From positions 62,001-126,000 of the forward strand of contig JACPPG010000020.1 of NCBI GenBank assembly GCA_016191115.1: DNA of 64,000 nucleotides. Reading direction: 5' to 3'. This document shows positions 1 to 10,142 of the stretch, in pieces. Made by a program: the position numbers and the translations under genes. Every line of letters begins with the position of its first letter. The first letter of the stretch is position 1. The notes below the pieces were generated by a model that saw only the letters and a list, made by a program, of their open reading frames with translations, did no database searches and had not been told where the DNA came from. This DNA comes from Planctomycetia bacterium (GTDB lineage: Bacteria > Planctomycetota > Planctomycetia > Pirellulales > JACPPG01).

Positions 1-635
1 TGGTCGTCCTGATTGGTGACGAAGTGCGGCGATAGATAGCCACGGTCGAACTGCATCCCCTCGACCACTTCGACGGTGGTCTCGGCCTGCTTTCCTTCCT
101 CGACGGTGATGACGCCGTCCTTGCCGACCTTGAGAAACGCGTCGGAGAGGACTTCGCCGATACTGGCGTCGCCGTTGCCGGCAATCGTAGCGACCTGCTT
201 GATTTCGGTTTTGTTCTTTTCGTTGATGGGCGTGGAGAGCTTCTGGATCGACTCGACGACGGCAGTCGTGGCCTTGGCGATGCCGCGCGAGAGGGCCATT
301 GGGTCGGCCCCGGCGGCGATCATCTTCAAGCCCTCGCGGAAGATGGCCTCGGCCAAAACCGTGGCGGTCGTGGTGCCATCGCCCGCCACGTCGTTGGTCT
401 TGCTGGCCGCCTCTTTGACCAACTGGGCGCCGAGGTTCTCGTACGGGTCTTCGAGCTCGATGTCTTCGGCAACGGTCACGCCGTCCTTGGTGATCTTGGG
501 CGACCCCCACCCCTTGTCGAGCACGGCGTTGCGACCGCGGGGACCGAGCGTGCTACGCACGGCCCGGGCCAGCTTCGAGACGCCGGCCAACAGCGGCTGC
601 CGTGCTTCATCATCAAAGACCATCTGTTTTGCCAC
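1..635 (-). CDS. groL: Chaperonin GroEL, N-terminal part (runs off window)
   Basis: About 211 N-terminal residues of a Hsp60 chaperonin; the gene continues beyond base 1. The protein folds clients in an ATP-driven double ring. The reading frame starts with GTG at 635, giving [12 protein letters not shown], and shows the family signatures [22 protein letters not shown] and the nucleotide-binding [12 protein letters not shown] strong AGGAGG lies about 8 bases upstream of the GTG, which decides the start. No groES precedes it here, and I see no CIRCE inverted repeat upstream, so HrcA control is not supported. Planctomycetes often carry several groEL copies; this could be a stand-alone copy. It is the last gene of a long co-directional block that begins at dabA. 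Confidence 0.95.
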   Translation of the reverse strand, partial: MAKQMVFDDEARQPLLAGVSKLARAVRSTLGPRGRNAVLDKGWGSPKITKDGVTVAEDIELEDPYENLGAQLVKEAASKTNDVAGDGTTTATVLAEAIFREGLKMIAAGADPMALSRGIAKATTAVVESIQKLSTPINEKNKTEIKQVATIAGNGDASIGEVLSDAFLKVGKDGVITVEEGKQAETTVEVVEGMQFDRGYLSPHFVTNQDD

Positions 636-988
636 AGCCGTGTCCTCCTGTTGGGGGCGAGAGATTGTCGAGGGAAACCGCCGGAAAGCTTGCGTGAGTC
701 TCTACGAGGGCTTCGCGGCGGGTATGTGTGCAGCTCCGAATGCCTGGACCGCGACCGCTTTTGGCAGGCGCGCGGCCAGCACGGGGGCAAAAGCAAGGCC
801 TGTGCCAGAATCCTCCAGGTCCCGAGCCGCCGGGGCCAGGGGAACTTAAAGGCGGGCGGATCATGGCAAGGATTGCGGTCGGAGTGCTGCCACCATCATC
901 ACCCGGCCGCCGGAAGGTCTGCTGCCAAAATGGCACCCCGCCGCCTCCTGCTACCCCCCTGGGGAAGCCGTGGCCCTGAGCCGCTTCG
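636..988. other. Intergenic, groEL leader region
   Basis: About 350 bases between the universal stress gene and groEL. It must hold the groEL promoter if groEL is not co-transcribed. I see the AGGAGG ribosome site next to the GTG but no CIRCE element, no convincing -35/-10 pair and no conserved small reading frame. Open frames here on the plus strand look like GC-driven shadows. Confidence 0.5.
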
Positions 989-1921
989 TCAGGAAGGCGT
1001 GGCCGAGGCGGCCTGACAGATCAACACGGGCACGGAAGCCCCGCGCACGACCTTGTCGGCGACGCTGCCCAAGAGGAGCCGCGACAGTCCGCCGCGGCCG
1101 TGCGTCGCAATGGCAATCACGTCGCAATCGCCGGCCGCGGCTTCCTTAATAATGGCGGCCGCGACGTTTCGCTCGACAACGACGCGCACGTCGGCCGCCA
1201 GGTCGTCTTGGCGGACCCGCGCGGCTAGCTGCTCTAGATAGGTCGCTGCGTCACCCTGGGCTTGCTCGAGGGCGCGCTCGTCGAACGTGGGCGCCGCCTC
1301 GTCGGGGGGCCATCCGACGTACTGCCGCGACGGCGGCACGACGACGCGCACGAGGCGGTACGCCGCGCGCCACAAGTCGCCCAAGCTGCGCGCCGGTGCA
1401 ATGATCGTTTCCGCCAGCTTTGAGCCGTCGAGCGGGACCAGGACGCGGCGAAAGGAAGTGGGACGATTGACCTCGAGTTGGGCATGGATTTCGGGCGCAT
1501 GAACGATCAGGAGCGGGATCGTAAGATGCCGAATCAAATGATCCGAGACGCTGCCGACGATAGCGCGCGACACGTATCCCCATCCGTGCGCTGCCATGAT
1601 CACCAGATCGATCTGGCGATCCGCCACTTCCGCCGTGAGGGTCTCGGGAACGATTCCCTCCAGATGATGAACGTCGATGTTGACGCGCGACGCGCTTGCG
1701 AGCCTGTCGCGCAGGCCGTCGAGGTACTTCTGCTCGCACGTTTTGGCCTCTTCTTCGAGGTCTTCCGTGTGTGAGGGAAAGTACTCGCCGTACGCGTTGG
1801 GCACGTGCACGAGCGCTATGTGGAGCGTCGCCCCCGCCTTCTGCGCCAGACCCAGTGCATAAGGCAGCGCCTGCTCGGCCAGAGGAGAACCATCGACAGG
1901 ACAGAGGAGGTTGCGCAACAT
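989..1921 (-). CDS. Universal stress protein, tandem UspA domains
   Basis: A 310-residue cytoplasmic protein with two UspA folds in tandem. Domain 1 (about 1-147) opens with NLLCPVDGSPLAEQAL and carries AAHGWGYVSRAIVGSVSDHL. Domain 2 (about 158-303) opens with RRVLVPLDGSKLAE and ends with ATHGRGGLSRLLLGSVADKV. That second motif fits the G-2x-G-9x-G(S/T) ATP-binding pattern of MJ0577-type proteins, except that its first Gly is Ala. The ATG at 1921 has AGGGTGA just upstream. Tandem Usp proteins are usually linked to starvation, oxygen or acid stress. Its place between SulP and groEL fits a stress role, but the signal is not visible. Confidence 0.93.
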   Translation of the reverse strand: MLRNLLCPVDGSPLAEQALPYALGLAQKAGATLHIALVHVPNAYGEYFPSHTEDLEEEAKTCEQKYLDGLRDRLASASRVNIDVHHLEGIVPETLTAEVADRQIDLVIMAAHGWGYVSRAIVGSVSDHLIRHLTIPLLIVHAPEIHAQLEVNRPTSFRRVLVPLDGSKLAETIIAPARSLGDLWRAAYRLVRVVVPPSRQYVGWPPDEAAPTFDERALEQAQGDAATYLEQLAARVRQDDLAADVRVVVERNVAAAIIKEAAAGDCDVIAIATHGRGGLSRLLLGSVADKVVRGASVPVLICQAASATPS

Positions 1922-2037
1922 GGCTCACCCTAAGAACTACGTTCACCGTGCTCCGACCGCGCTATGCGAGCCACTCGGCCCGCGCCCGGCAGTCTTCCCC
2001 TCGCCCGACGCGAGCGGCGAAGAGGAACATGTCGACG

Positions 2038-3744
2038 TCATGCCGCGGACGAGACGCTTCGGTCGGCCACACGGATGCTCGCCTTGTCGCGCGACACAGG
2101 CCGCATGACATCGAGTCCTTGGATGGCCAAGTGCGGCTTGCCGTCGCCCGAATTGTACTCGTCCAGGTAATGGAACAGGTTCTCGCAGCTCGTATGGTCG
2201 ATCACCGAGACGTGCTTTGTGATGTGCAGGCTGACCTCCGTGGCGTCGGCCGGAATCCGGTCCATCTCGCGAATCAGGTGGAACAAGTTGAAGCACACCA
2301 GCGGACGCTCCAGATAGAGATCGTACACGCCATCGGCGTATTGTCGCCGCCGCACTGGGTTACGGAACAGGTCGATGAAACGCGTCAGCATGCCCGGAGG
2401 AGCCCACGGGTCCACCTCGGCGTTCCGGATGTGATACCACAGGCACAACCCGTACTTGAGGGCCACGCCGGCCACGATGCCCACGAGCAGGTCCGTTGTC
2501 ACCGTCACCAACACGGTGGCCGTGAAGATGGCGAATTGTTGCTTGCCGAGCCGGGCCATGTGCAGCCACACCTTGGGCCCGCACAATTTATAACCGATGA
2601 ACACCAGGATCGCGGCCAGCACGCACGTGGGCACCATGTTGATCAGGTTGCGGCCGAAGACCAAGAAGCCCAACAGGAAGCTGGCGTTGTAGAAGTTGGC
2701 CCACTGGGTTCGCCCGCCGCCGAGAATGTTTGCCGTGCTCTTGACGATGCCGGGGATAATCGTGAGGCCGCCCAACACGCTGGAGGTGAGGTTGGAAGCT
2801 CCCATCGCCGACAGCGTACGGTCGGGATCCGACTTACGGCGATAAGGATCGAGCTTGTCGACGGCGGCGATCGTCGCCAGCGATTCCGTTCCGTCGATTA
2901 GCACCAGCGTGAACGCCAATAGACCCAAGGAGACCCAAATCGTCGAGTCATTGATGACGCCCTGCAAATCTGGCAATACGATGCCGTTGGCGAGCGGGGC
3001 CTCGGGGACGTTGATCAGGCTTTCCGGGCCCAGGTTCAGCGCGAAGCGGGCCACGATCGTGCCCAACAAGAAGGCCCACACCGGCGGCGGCATCACTTTC
3101 AGAACGCGGCTGGGAATGGCCGACAGCCCGAAGATCAGCGCCAGACATCCGGCGCCCAACCAAAACACCTGCGGATTGATGGCGCTAAGGCGAGCGGGAA
3201 TCTCTTCGAGGATTTCCCAGAACTCGTGGGCCTCGAACTTCTGACCGAAGAACAACGGCACTTGCTTGACGATGATCATCATGCCGATGGCCGCCAGCAT
3301 GCCTTCGATGGCCGCGGCGGGGAACATGGCACTGAGCCGGGCTACCTTCAGCCTTGCCAGCAACAACTGCGCGATACCGGCGATGCAAATGGCGACCAGG
3401 ACGCGCGGATAGCCCACGGCCAGGTCGCCGTGCCCCAGCGCGATCATGCCGGCGAACAGCACCGGCGCCAGGCCGGCTGCCGGTCCGCTGATGGTCACGT
3501 ACGAGCCGCCGAGGAACGGCAGGAGAAAGCCGGCGATGATCGCCGACACGATGCCGCAAACCGGCGGCGCCCCCGAGGTCATGGCGATCCCCATCGAAAA
3601 GGGGAGCGAAATCAACGCCACCATGAACCCACTCCGCAAGTCATAGCGCCAGTGCTTGAGCCCGGCGACGCCATTTTGCGGCTTGTCAACAGGGTTGACC
3701 GTTTCCAGGTGTACCGGCTTCGCGGACATTTCGACGACCGTCAT
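2038..3744 (-). CDS. SulP-family anion transporter with STAS domain
   Basis: A 568-residue inner-membrane transporter. The Sulfate_transp domain (about 30-420) has many hydrophobic segments and the SulP signature region FLGGSYVTISGPAAGLAPV. A cytoplasmic STAS domain follows (about 470-560, ITKHVSVIDHTSCENL). The frame is open to a TTG at 3819, but I prefer the ATG at 3744 because a GGAG lies 9 bases upstream and the extra 25 residues look non-conserved. SulP proteins carry sulfate, bicarbonate (BicA type) or other anions, and the sequence alone does not tell which. The neighbouring carbonic anhydrase and DabAB genes make bicarbonate an attractive inference. Confidence 0.92.
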   Translation of the reverse strand: MTVVEMSAKPVHLETVNPVDKPQNGVAGLKHWRYDLRSGFMVALISLPFSMGIAMTSGAPPVCGIVSAIIAGFLLPFLGGSYVTISGPAAGLAPVLFAGMIALGHGDLAVGYPRVLVAICIAGIAQLLLARLKVARLSAMFPAAAIEGMLAAIGMMIIVKQVPLFFGQKFEAHEFWEILEEIPARLSAINPQVFWLGAGCLALIFGLSAIPSRVLKVMPPPVWAFLLGTIVARFALNLGPESLINVPEAPLANGIVLPDLQGVINDSTIWVSLGLLAFTLVLIDGTESLATIAAVDKLDPYRRKSDPDRTLSAMGASNLTSSVLGGLTIIPGIVKSTANILGGGRTQWANFYNASFLLGFLVFGRNLINMVPTCVLAAILVFIGYKLCGPKVWLHMARLGKQQFAIFTATVLVTVTTDLLVGIVAGVALKYGLCLWYHIRNAEVDPWAPPGMLTRFIDLFRNPVRRRQYADGVYDLYLERPLVCFNLFHLIREMDRIPADATEVSLHITKHVSVIDHTSCENLFHYLDEYNSGDGKPHLAIQGLDVMRPVSRDKASIRVADRSVSSAA

Positions 3745-4701
3745 TTCCAAAACTCCGGTTGAAGACGTAGCCTCTGGTGGAAAAACACCAGGGCGCTTTC
3801 TTGCGGATGAAAGACTCAATTCAAGGATGAGTGGAACTGTAGGACACGGCGGGATCGTTCAGGCGGGGATGCTCGCGCGGGCTCGCAGGCATGGGGCAAT
3901 GCATAAGCCCACGGCCAACGCGCTCTCTTCTCGCTCCTTCCACGCTGGATTTCCCATGGCGGACGTGGGTACTACATCAGGCGGTCGGCACGAAGCGGTT
4001 CTTCAGCGTGCCGATCCGCTCGCAATAGCGCCAGGCGACAGACCTCGTCGTCCGCGCTGGTCGTGCTCTCGGTGGTGGTCAGGCTCATGCGGGCCAGGTC
4101 GTCGGCCCCCCCAGCCCCCGGTCGGGCTGAATCAGGAGGATTGGCGGCTCGCGCGGGTCGCATTCCCCAATCGCGTAACAACCACGTTCTGCTGATGCCG
4201 GATGGGGCGAATTCGTGGGGCATGCGAATCTCGTCTCTGGCAATGGGTCGGGCGGGGGGGGCAACATGCAAGGCTGTTTGCAATCTAGGTCCGACTTGGA
4301 AGGGGGAATATCAGTGCGTTCATGAACACAGCATCCCCATCATCGCCTCATTGTGGCATCAGAAAAATATGCTGATGTGAATACGGCAATTGCTTTCACT
4401 CTAATAGGTAACTCCCCTATCAACTGCGGAGATTGTCCATGCACCGAGGTCCCCGCGCGGGCGCGAAGTGCTGCGCCGCCAGGGTGTGCGCGACTAGCCT
4501 GCGCCGAGTGGTCAGCCGCCCAAGTGGCGCGCGAGCGCGTCGTGGCGAGCCGGGCAACTCGGCAAAAAATCGTCGCGCTTCTCAGGTTTTCCACGCGCTC
4601 GTCGCGGCCTTGCGGTGGATTACAAATGCGACAGGGGCCTTTTGCGCGGGCGTGCACCGTCGCGAATCCATGCAACAAGGGGAGGACGGCCGCCAGAAAA
4701 G
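3745..4701. other. Intergenic, no gene recognised
   Basis: About 950 bases between the SulP start and the histidine kinase stop. It holds the SulP leader (GGAG site near 3755) and several GC-driven open frames on both strands with no recognisable protein. A short inverted repeat CATCAG/CTGATG sits at 4357-4377 around an A-rich loop. I see no terminator T-run and no RNA gene. Confidence 0.45.
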
Positions 4702-6474
4702 CTACCGTCCCGCGTCGGTCGAAACGACGTCCGGCGGCGCCAGGGCACGCTGGCCATTGGGCTCCGGCCGCTCCGGGAGCCGCCGCACCTCGCTGGAGTC
4801 GGAGACGGACGCCGCGTTCCACGAAGCCTGCGGGCGTGGCAGCGTGCAGGTCACAAGCGTGCCGCGCGGGTGCCCTGGCGAGATCGTCAGCTTGGCGCGG
4901 ATCAGTTCCGCGCGATAGCCCATGATGCGCACGCCGGTGCCGGTTCGTGTGCGCTGATCCTTTGCAAATCCGGCACCATCATCGGCGATGGTAAGCCGGA
5001 TCAGGTCCTGGTCTCCGGTCAGCGCGATCACGATGTTTCGCGCTGGTCCATGCTTGAGGGCGTTGGTGACCGATTCCTGGCACAGGCGGTAAAGGTGCGT
5101 GGCCGTCTGGTTGTCGAGAATGCAAACGGGCTCGTCGCAGTCGAAGCTACAGGTCACGCCGGGTAACTCGCTGGTCTGCGCCGCCAGATCGCCCAGCGCA
5201 GCCATCAAACCCTCGGCATCCACCTCGACGGGCAGGAGTCCCTTCGACAGAGCCCGCACGTCGGCCAGCGCGTGTTCCAGGCCATCGACGATCTTCGCGG
5301 CGGCGTCCGCGTGAGGAAGGGAGTGGTCGCTTAGCTCGCCCGCCAAGCGCTCGGCCATCATGGCCAGCCCCGTCAACTGCTGGCCGGTGCCGTCGTGAAG
5401 ATCCTGGCCCAGTCGCTGTTGCTCGCGGGCGGCGATCTCCAGTACCTCACGCTGCAGACGCTTGTGCTCGGTAACTTCGCGGGCGATCGCGCATCCGCCA
5501 ATCACGGCGCCACTGCCATCCCGAATCGGCGAAATGCTCACTGACACGTCGATCCGCCGACCGTCTTTGCGCATGCGGGTCGTTTCGAAATGCTCGACGT
5601 GCACGCCGCGACGCACGAGCTCCAAGTGGTGGTGCAGCTCGTCGACGCACTCCGGCGGGCAGAGAAGAGCGATCGGGCGACCGATGACTTCCTCGGCGTC
5701 GTAGCCATAGATGCGCCGGGCGCCCGCGTTCCAACTGACGATGCGGCCATCGAGCGTCTTGCTGACGATGGCATCGTCCGACGACTCGACGATCGCCGCC
5801 AGCCGGCGCATGGCGTCATCGGCGCGCTGGCGATGCGCCAACTCGCGCTGGAAGAGGAAGAACGCCAGGCCTACCATACCGATGCCCAAAAGCGAGCCAA
5901 CCAGGTCCGTCACGGTGGTGACGTGGGCACTGCGCCGCGACTCCGCTGAGCGAAATGCCAGCTCTTCCCGCTCCTGCCCCTGCATCTCTCCGACCAGCGC
6001 GCGCATCTCGTTCATCAACTGGCGGCCGTGGTTGGTCGACACGGACCGCTTGGCGGCGTCGAACCCTTCGGACTGATGGGCGCCGATCGCCCTCCGCAGC
6101 TCGTCGAATCGCGCCTGCACGCGCTGGCCGAGCGTTTCCAGGCGGGCCTGCTGACGCGGGTCGTCGGCGGTGAGGGACCGGAGCCGCTCCAGGGTCTCTC
6201 CGGTCTTGACCATGGCGATCTGGTACGATCGCAGGAAGTCGGCGTCGCCGGTGATCAGGAAACCGCGCTCGCCCGTCTCGGCCTCGGTGACCCGGGCCAA
6301 CACTTCTTCCAGCGTGGTCAAGACTTTCTGCGTGTGCGCGACCTGATGCTCGATCTCGATCAGCCCCTGCGTGTTCCATTGCGACACGAGCGTGTTCGCG
6401 ACTAGCAACAGCACGATCAGACCGAAGCCGACCGCCGTGGCGCGGCGTAGGGAATGACTGCCAGTGGCCTTCAT
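4702..6474 (-). CDS. CHASE3-PAS sensor histidine kinase (HisKA_3 type)
   Basis: A 590-residue membrane kinase. In order: membrane segment 1 (about 12-32), periplasmic CHASE3-like helical domain (about 37-180, with ETGERGFLITGD), membrane segment 2 (about 190-209), PAS domain (about 225-337, DGRIVSWNAGARRIYGY), HisKA_3 dimerisation domain with phospho-acceptor His360 in QDLHDGTGQQLTGL, and HATPase_c with the N box around Asn471 and the G1 box DDGAG (498-502). I chose the ATG at 6474 (GGGAG about 10 bases upstream); the longer frame to 6576 overlaps the regulator gene and adds a basic, unlikely N-terminus. It lies directly downstream of its NarL-type partner. The ligand is not visible; the surroundings suggest carbon or redox status. 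Confidence 0.93.
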   Translation of the reverse strand: MKATGSHSLRRATAVGFGLIVLLLVANTLVSQWNTQGLIEIEHQVAHTQKVLTTLEEVLARVTEAETGERGFLITGDADFLRSYQIAMVKTGETLERLRSLTADDPRQQARLETLGQRVQARFDELRRAIGAHQSEGFDAAKRSVSTNHGRQLMNEMRALVGEMQGQEREELAFRSAESRRSAHVTTVTDLVGSLLGIGMVGLAFFLFQRELAHRQRADDAMRRLAAIVESSDDAIVSKTLDGRIVSWNAGARRIYGYDAEEVIGRPIALLCPPECVDELHHHLELVRRGVHVEHFETTRMRKDGRRIDVSVSISPIRDGSGAVIGGCAIAREVTEHKRLQREVLEIAAREQQRLGQDLHDGTGQQLTGLAMMAERLAGELSDHSLPHADAAAKIVDGLEHALADVRALSKGLLPVEVDAEGLMAALGDLAAQTSELPGVTCSFDCDEPVCILDNQTATHLYRLCQESVTNALKHGPARNIVIALTGDQDLIRLTIADDGAGFAKDQRTRTGTGVRIMGYRAELIRAKLTISPGHPRGTLVTCTLPRPQASWNAASVSDSSEVRRLPERPEPNGQRALAPPDVVSTDAGR

Positions 6475-6554
6475 GGTGGATCGCGCTCCCAACCCGGTTA
6501 ACGAGTATCTCCGTCGGGGCAAGCAAGGCGGGGGACGCCGGACGCCGACCGCCG

Positions 6555-7202
6555 TCAATGGTTCTCGAGGACCCATTGAACGGCGTGCTTGGTCAGTTCG
6601 GTGGCGTTCTTCAAGTCCAGTTTTTCCTTGACGTGCTCCCGATGCGTCTCGACTGTCTTTTGACTCAGTTGAAGTTGCGTGGCGATTTGTCGACTTGTCA
6701 GACCGCGGCCGATCAGTTCAAAAACCTCGATTTCCCGGTCCGTCAGGCGTTCCAGTGGAGAACGGGCGCCGTCGGTCCCGGAATTCACCGCCAGATGGAC
6801 CATCCGTTCGGTCATCGTCTGGCTCAGATAGAGCTTTCCGGCCAGGACCGTGCGAACGGCTTGTACGATCGTGCGAATCGCTTCGTGCTTGCTTACGTAC
6901 CCGGAAGCGCCGGCCCGCAGTGCCCGTTCCGCGAACACCGATTCGTCGTGCATGGAGATCACCAACAACTTCATGGCGGCATGGCGCTCCTTGAACTGCT
7001 TGATGAGCTCGATGCCGCTGCCGTCCTTCAGCGTCAGATCGATGATGGCCACGTCCGGCGACGTCTGCGCGGCCAGCTCAAGTGCTTCCGAAGTGCCGCT
7101 GGCCTCGCCGCAAACCTCGAAATCGGGCTGCGTGGAGATCAAGCCCATCAGGCCCTGTCGCACAAGGGGGTGATCGTCGACGATCAGAACTCGGGTCACC
7201 AT
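6555..7202 (-). CDS. NarL/FixJ-family response regulator
   Basis: A 215-residue cytoplasmic regulator. The receiver domain (1-120) has the acidic pair VDD, phospho-acceptor Asp55 in VAIIDLTLKDG, and Lys104 in YVSKHEA. The LuxR-type helix-turn-helix (about 150-210) reads LTDREIEVFELIGRGLTSRQIA followed by LSQKTVETHREHVKEKL. It pairs with the HisKA_3 kinase 80 bases downstream, the usual arrangement for this class. Targets cannot be read from the sequence; the adjacent carbonic anhydrase, DabAB and SulP genes are the obvious candidates. Confidence 0.96.
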   Translation of the reverse strand: MVTRVLIVDDHPLVRQGLMGLISTQPDFEVCGEASGTSEALELAAQTSPDVAIIDLTLKDGSGIELIKQFKERHAAMKLLVISMHDESVFAERALRAGASGYVSKHEAIRTIVQAVRTVLAGKLYLSQTMTERMVHLAVNSGTDGARSPLERLTDREIEVFELIGRGLTSRQIATQLQLSQKTVETHREHVKEKLDLKNATELTKHAVQWVLENH

Positions 7203-7505
7203 AACGCCCGCTCACGCCGCTGCTGCGCGGTCCAGGTCATGCACTGTCGGCAGTATCTCAAGGAGTGAGTGGGGGCAGGCTCAAAGGAGCGCCGCGGCGT
7301 GCGGACGGCGTAACGCAAAAAGCCGGCTCACAAGGGAAGCCGTACCAGCCAGAGCCGGCCTGACTCACACGACTTATTCTAGGATACCGCGTGCCGCGGA
7401 CCCTAGGGCGCGGGCGAAGCTTGCGGAAATGTAATGAATGGCAACGGCACGCTTGACCAGCCTAGGCGCAAGGTCCGTACGTCGGAAGGCTGTTTCGCTC
7501 GCTCG
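7203..7505. other. Intergenic with GC-rich hairpin
   Basis: Region between the carbonic anhydrase stop and the response regulator start. It contains GCCGGCTC at 7322-7329 and its exact reverse complement at 7352-7359, separated by 22 bases. There is no clear T-run on either side, so it may be a weak or factor-assisted terminator after the carbonic anhydrase gene, or a structured leader for the two-component genes. Confidence 0.4.
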
Positions 7506-8405
7506 TCAAACCGCCGGTTCCGGTCGCGTGTCTCTGCGATCGGCCCTGAGAATCTCGGCCATGCGGATCGCCAACGAGTGAAACTCGGACGGATTGGTCG
7601 GAGCCTGGGCCAACCGCACGTTCTCGTCGCCGCGCACCGCATTGGGATCGACCGGCATGCAAACTTGGTGGGTGCGAATATTGTGTACGCCGTAGAGAAC
7701 TTCGATCTCCCACTTGCCGTTCCGTTCGACTTCCTGCCGCAAATCGAAGGCCGCCTGCGCCGCGTTGATGCACACGGCCGTCTCGATCAGCGCCTCACGA
7801 TAGCCGGGCATTTCGCGGGCCTCCGGCCCCCAGGATTCCTTGAGCCCGTTCGCGCCTTCGCGAACGGCGACAAAGATTCGTTGCACCAGCGATCGAAGCA
7901 TCGGGGAGAGAGACCGCGACCAGAACTTTTGCGGCCGCAGGTAGGCGTCGACGGCGCCCGTGACCGCGCCGCAGCCACTGTGGCCCAACATGACCACGAC
8001 GCGAACGCTCTCGCTCAGAGCGTTGAGCGCGAAATCGACGCTGCCCATGCAGACGTCGCCGAGCACGTTTCCGGCGACCCGAATGACGAACAGATCGTTG
8101 AACCCCTGGCCGAAGAGCATTTCGGTGGGAACGCGCGCATCGGAACAACCCACGACGACGGCAAAGGGGCTTTGCCTGGGCATTTCTCCATAGGTGCGCG
8201 TCATGCCCACCTCGAGCCCGTTGCAGGGCACGACGTACCGCGGCTCGCCGTCGGAGGGGGTCCTATTGCGGCAGCTCTCCATCCAGCGGGAGAACATGCG
8301 ATTGCCGTCTTCCAGGATCCGACGCGCCACGTCCGCGTCGTGCGGCAGCGGTTTCGCCGAAGGGTTGTTGGGATCGAATCGATAGATGTAGTCGATCGTG
8401 TTCAT
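7506..8405 (-). CDS. Beta-class carbonic anhydrase
   Basis: A 299-residue enzyme that interconverts CO2 and bicarbonate. Zinc ligands are visible as Cys87 and Asp89 in GCSDARVPTE, then His142 and Cys145 in LGHSGCGAVTGA. The order Cys-Asp-Arg and His-x-x-Cys is that of beta carbonic anhydrases. No signal peptide, so cytoplasmic. It is longer than the usual 200-220 residues because of an N-terminal extension and an insert after about residue 155. Start choice: ATG at 8405, although a GTG at 8435 is in frame and neither has a good ribosome site. It follows the DabA/DabB/NuoM-like operon on the same strand, which supports a role in inorganic-carbon handling. Confidence 0.93.
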   Translation of the reverse strand: MNTIDYIYRFDPNNPSAKPLPHDADVARRILEDGNRMFSRWMESCRNRTPSDGEPRYVVPCNGLEVGMTRTYGEMPRQSPFAVVVGCSDARVPTEMLFGQGFNDLFVIRVAGNVLGDVCMGSVDFALNALSESVRVVVMLGHSGCGAVTGAVDAYLRPQKFWSRSLSPMLRSLVQRIFVAVREGANGLKESWGPEAREMPGYREALIETAVCINAAQAAFDLRQEVERNGKWEIEVLYGVHNIRTHQVCMPVDPNAVRGDENVRLAQAPTNPSEFHSLAIRMAEILRADRRDTRPEPAV

Positions 8406-8696
8406 AGTCCGTGCACCATGCTCGCTTTCTAACACGCGCTTCGGCGAGCGTCTCCGCCTGTGGATATCGTCGCCGAGGACGACGTCACGAATGCAGCCGC
8501 CGGCCGACCCCGAGTCGCGAGCCCGGCGGTTCAGTTCCGGTCAAGCTTGTCGGACGCCAACGATGCCGTGGGCCGTATTGTCCTAACAAACATATGATGT
8601 CCGAATCGGATCGGCCGGTCCAGTCCTCGCGTCCAGGTGCGTCGTTGGAAGCCGCGGCGTGCGCCGGGGCACGCCGACCGTCGAAGGGATTGCTCT

Positions 8697-10142
8697 TCAG
8701 CCCGCCGGACTGTGGTGTGCCGCTGGTTGAGACCCGGCGTGCTGGGTCGCCGTGCCACCGCCGAGCCGCACTTGCCGTTCGCTCAGAAGTTCCGTCGCCG
8801 CCCGATAGCGCGACGCGACGCCGGGCTGCGGATAGAGGCCGCCGCCGATAATGAGCGCGGTGAGAACCAGCACGGCGATCCGCTCCGAAATCCGGCTGTG
8901 CAGGTCGATCGACCCGCCGTGGCGCGTTCCGGTGAAGACGCGGAAGTAGGCCTGTAGCACGGCCAGGCCGTTGAGCGCGCTGGCGATCACGATGGCAATC
9001 CCCACGAGCGGGTGAACCTGGATGGCCCCGTCGACGAGCATCTCCGCGCCGACGAACCCGACCGTTCCGGGGAAGCCGATGCTTGCCAGGCTCGTCAAAA
9101 GAAAGAGGACCGAGAGCTTCGGGATATGCTCGAACAGTCCGTGAAACTCGTCGAGCGACAGCCGCCCCGTGCGCGCCTCGACCGAGCGAAGCGTCAGCCC
9201 GAATCCGACCAGGGATAGCCCCACCGAAAACCACACGCACAGTGCCCCTGTCAGGCCCAGCGGCGTGGCCATTTCCAGGCCCACGAAGACAAGCGACGAA
9301 TTGCTCAGAAACACATAGCAAAAAAACCGCCGGGCCTCGTGCTGCACCAGGGCCATGCCGGCGGCGTACAACGCCGTCGCCAAGGAGAGAACCAGAATCG
9401 CACGCAGCGCCCAATCGGGCGCGATCGGCAGGACGAGCCTGGCGGCGGCGTAGGCCCCCACCATGGGCGTCACGAACAGCAGCGCCGTGCCGAACGACGC
9501 ATGCTCGAACAAGTCCGTCATCCAACAATGCGCGGGCACGATCCCGGTGCGCACTAGCACGGCGGCCATCAGCAGCGCCACGCCAACGACGGTCATCGAC
9601 GGCCCGCCGATGGTCGCCAACCCTTGCCCGACGACCAGCAGAGCAACGAAGAGTATCATGTGCACTAGAAAGACGCGCGTGGGCTTGCTCCGCGACCGCA
9701 GCTCGACCCAGGGCGGAACGATCCCGGCGGCCAATAGGGCGATGATGATCCACGGCTCTTTGGCGCTCAAAGTGGCGAGCAAGATCGCCTCGGACACCAA
9801 TAGCCAGGCGAAGGGGAACCGCCGCACCTTCGTCCGCAGCGTCGCCAGGACCGTCAGGGCGTACAACAGCGCCGACAGCGGCAGCAGGGGGGCGCTCAGC
9901 GTATCGACTTCCAGAACGCCATCCCCCACGAGTCGCGCGGCCAGCGTCGCGCGATCGGCCTCGACGCCGTCCCGTGCCGCGAATTGAGCCCATGACCCCA
10001 CCGAGCAGCCGAGCGTGAGGCCGCAGGCAATCATGCTGTGCCACCACGCCATGTCGGGATTGCGGAGCAACCGCACCCAGACGGCAGCCAACAGGGGTAC
10101 GAGGATCGCTCCTTCCAGCCAAGGGACATAGACGTGGCTCAT
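8697..10142 (-). CDS. Second NuoM/MrpD-like antiporter subunit of the Dab operon
   Basis: A 481-residue multi-spanning membrane protein of the proton-conducting transporter family (PF00361). It looks more like NuoM or MrpD than NuoL, with the core [24 protein letters not shown] and a C-terminal half rich in hydrophobic helices. By eye, positions that carry the conserved charges in NuoM are changed: the Glu of the FEGMLIP motif aligns with Ala in LAAGIVPPW, and the lysines near VKMPMVPFH and LLKVGAYG align with Arg and Pro. Its ATG overlaps the DabB stop as ATGA, so the two are translationally coupled. It may be a structural partner rather than a full proton channel. Confidence 0.85.
   Translation of the reverse strand: MSHVYVPWLEGAILVPLLAAVWVRLLRNPDMAWWHSMIACGLTLGCSVGSWAQFAARDGVEADRATLAARLVGDGVLEVDTLSAPLLPLSALLYALTVLATLRTKVRRFPFAWLLVSEAILLATLSAKEPWIIIALLAAGIVPPWVELRSRSKPTRVFLVHMILFVALLVVGQGLATIGGPSMTVVGVALLMAAVLVRTGIVPAHCWMTDLFEHASFGTALLFVTPMVGAYAAARLVLPIAPDWALRAILVLSLATALYAAGMALVQHEARRFFCYVFLSNSSLVFVGLEMATPLGLTGALCVWFSVGLSLVGFGLTLRSVEARTGRLSLDEFHGLFEHIPKLSVLFLLTSLASIGFPGTVGFVGAEMLVDGAIQVHPLVGIAIVIASALNGLAVLQAYFRVFTGTRHGGSIDLHSRISERIAVLVLTALIIGGGLYPQPGVASRYRAATELLSERQVRLGGGTATQHAGSQPAAHHSPAG

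Noticed and set aside
636..988. Possible CIRCE element upstream of groEL
   Set aside because: Only a partial GAGTGCT-like word is seen; the required TTAGCACTC/GAGTGCTAA dyad is absent.
1696..2901. A 401-codon plus-strand frame opposite the SulP and stress-protein genes
   Set aside because: Composition rich in His, Arg, Gln and Val with no domain; the opposite strand encodes conserved proteins.
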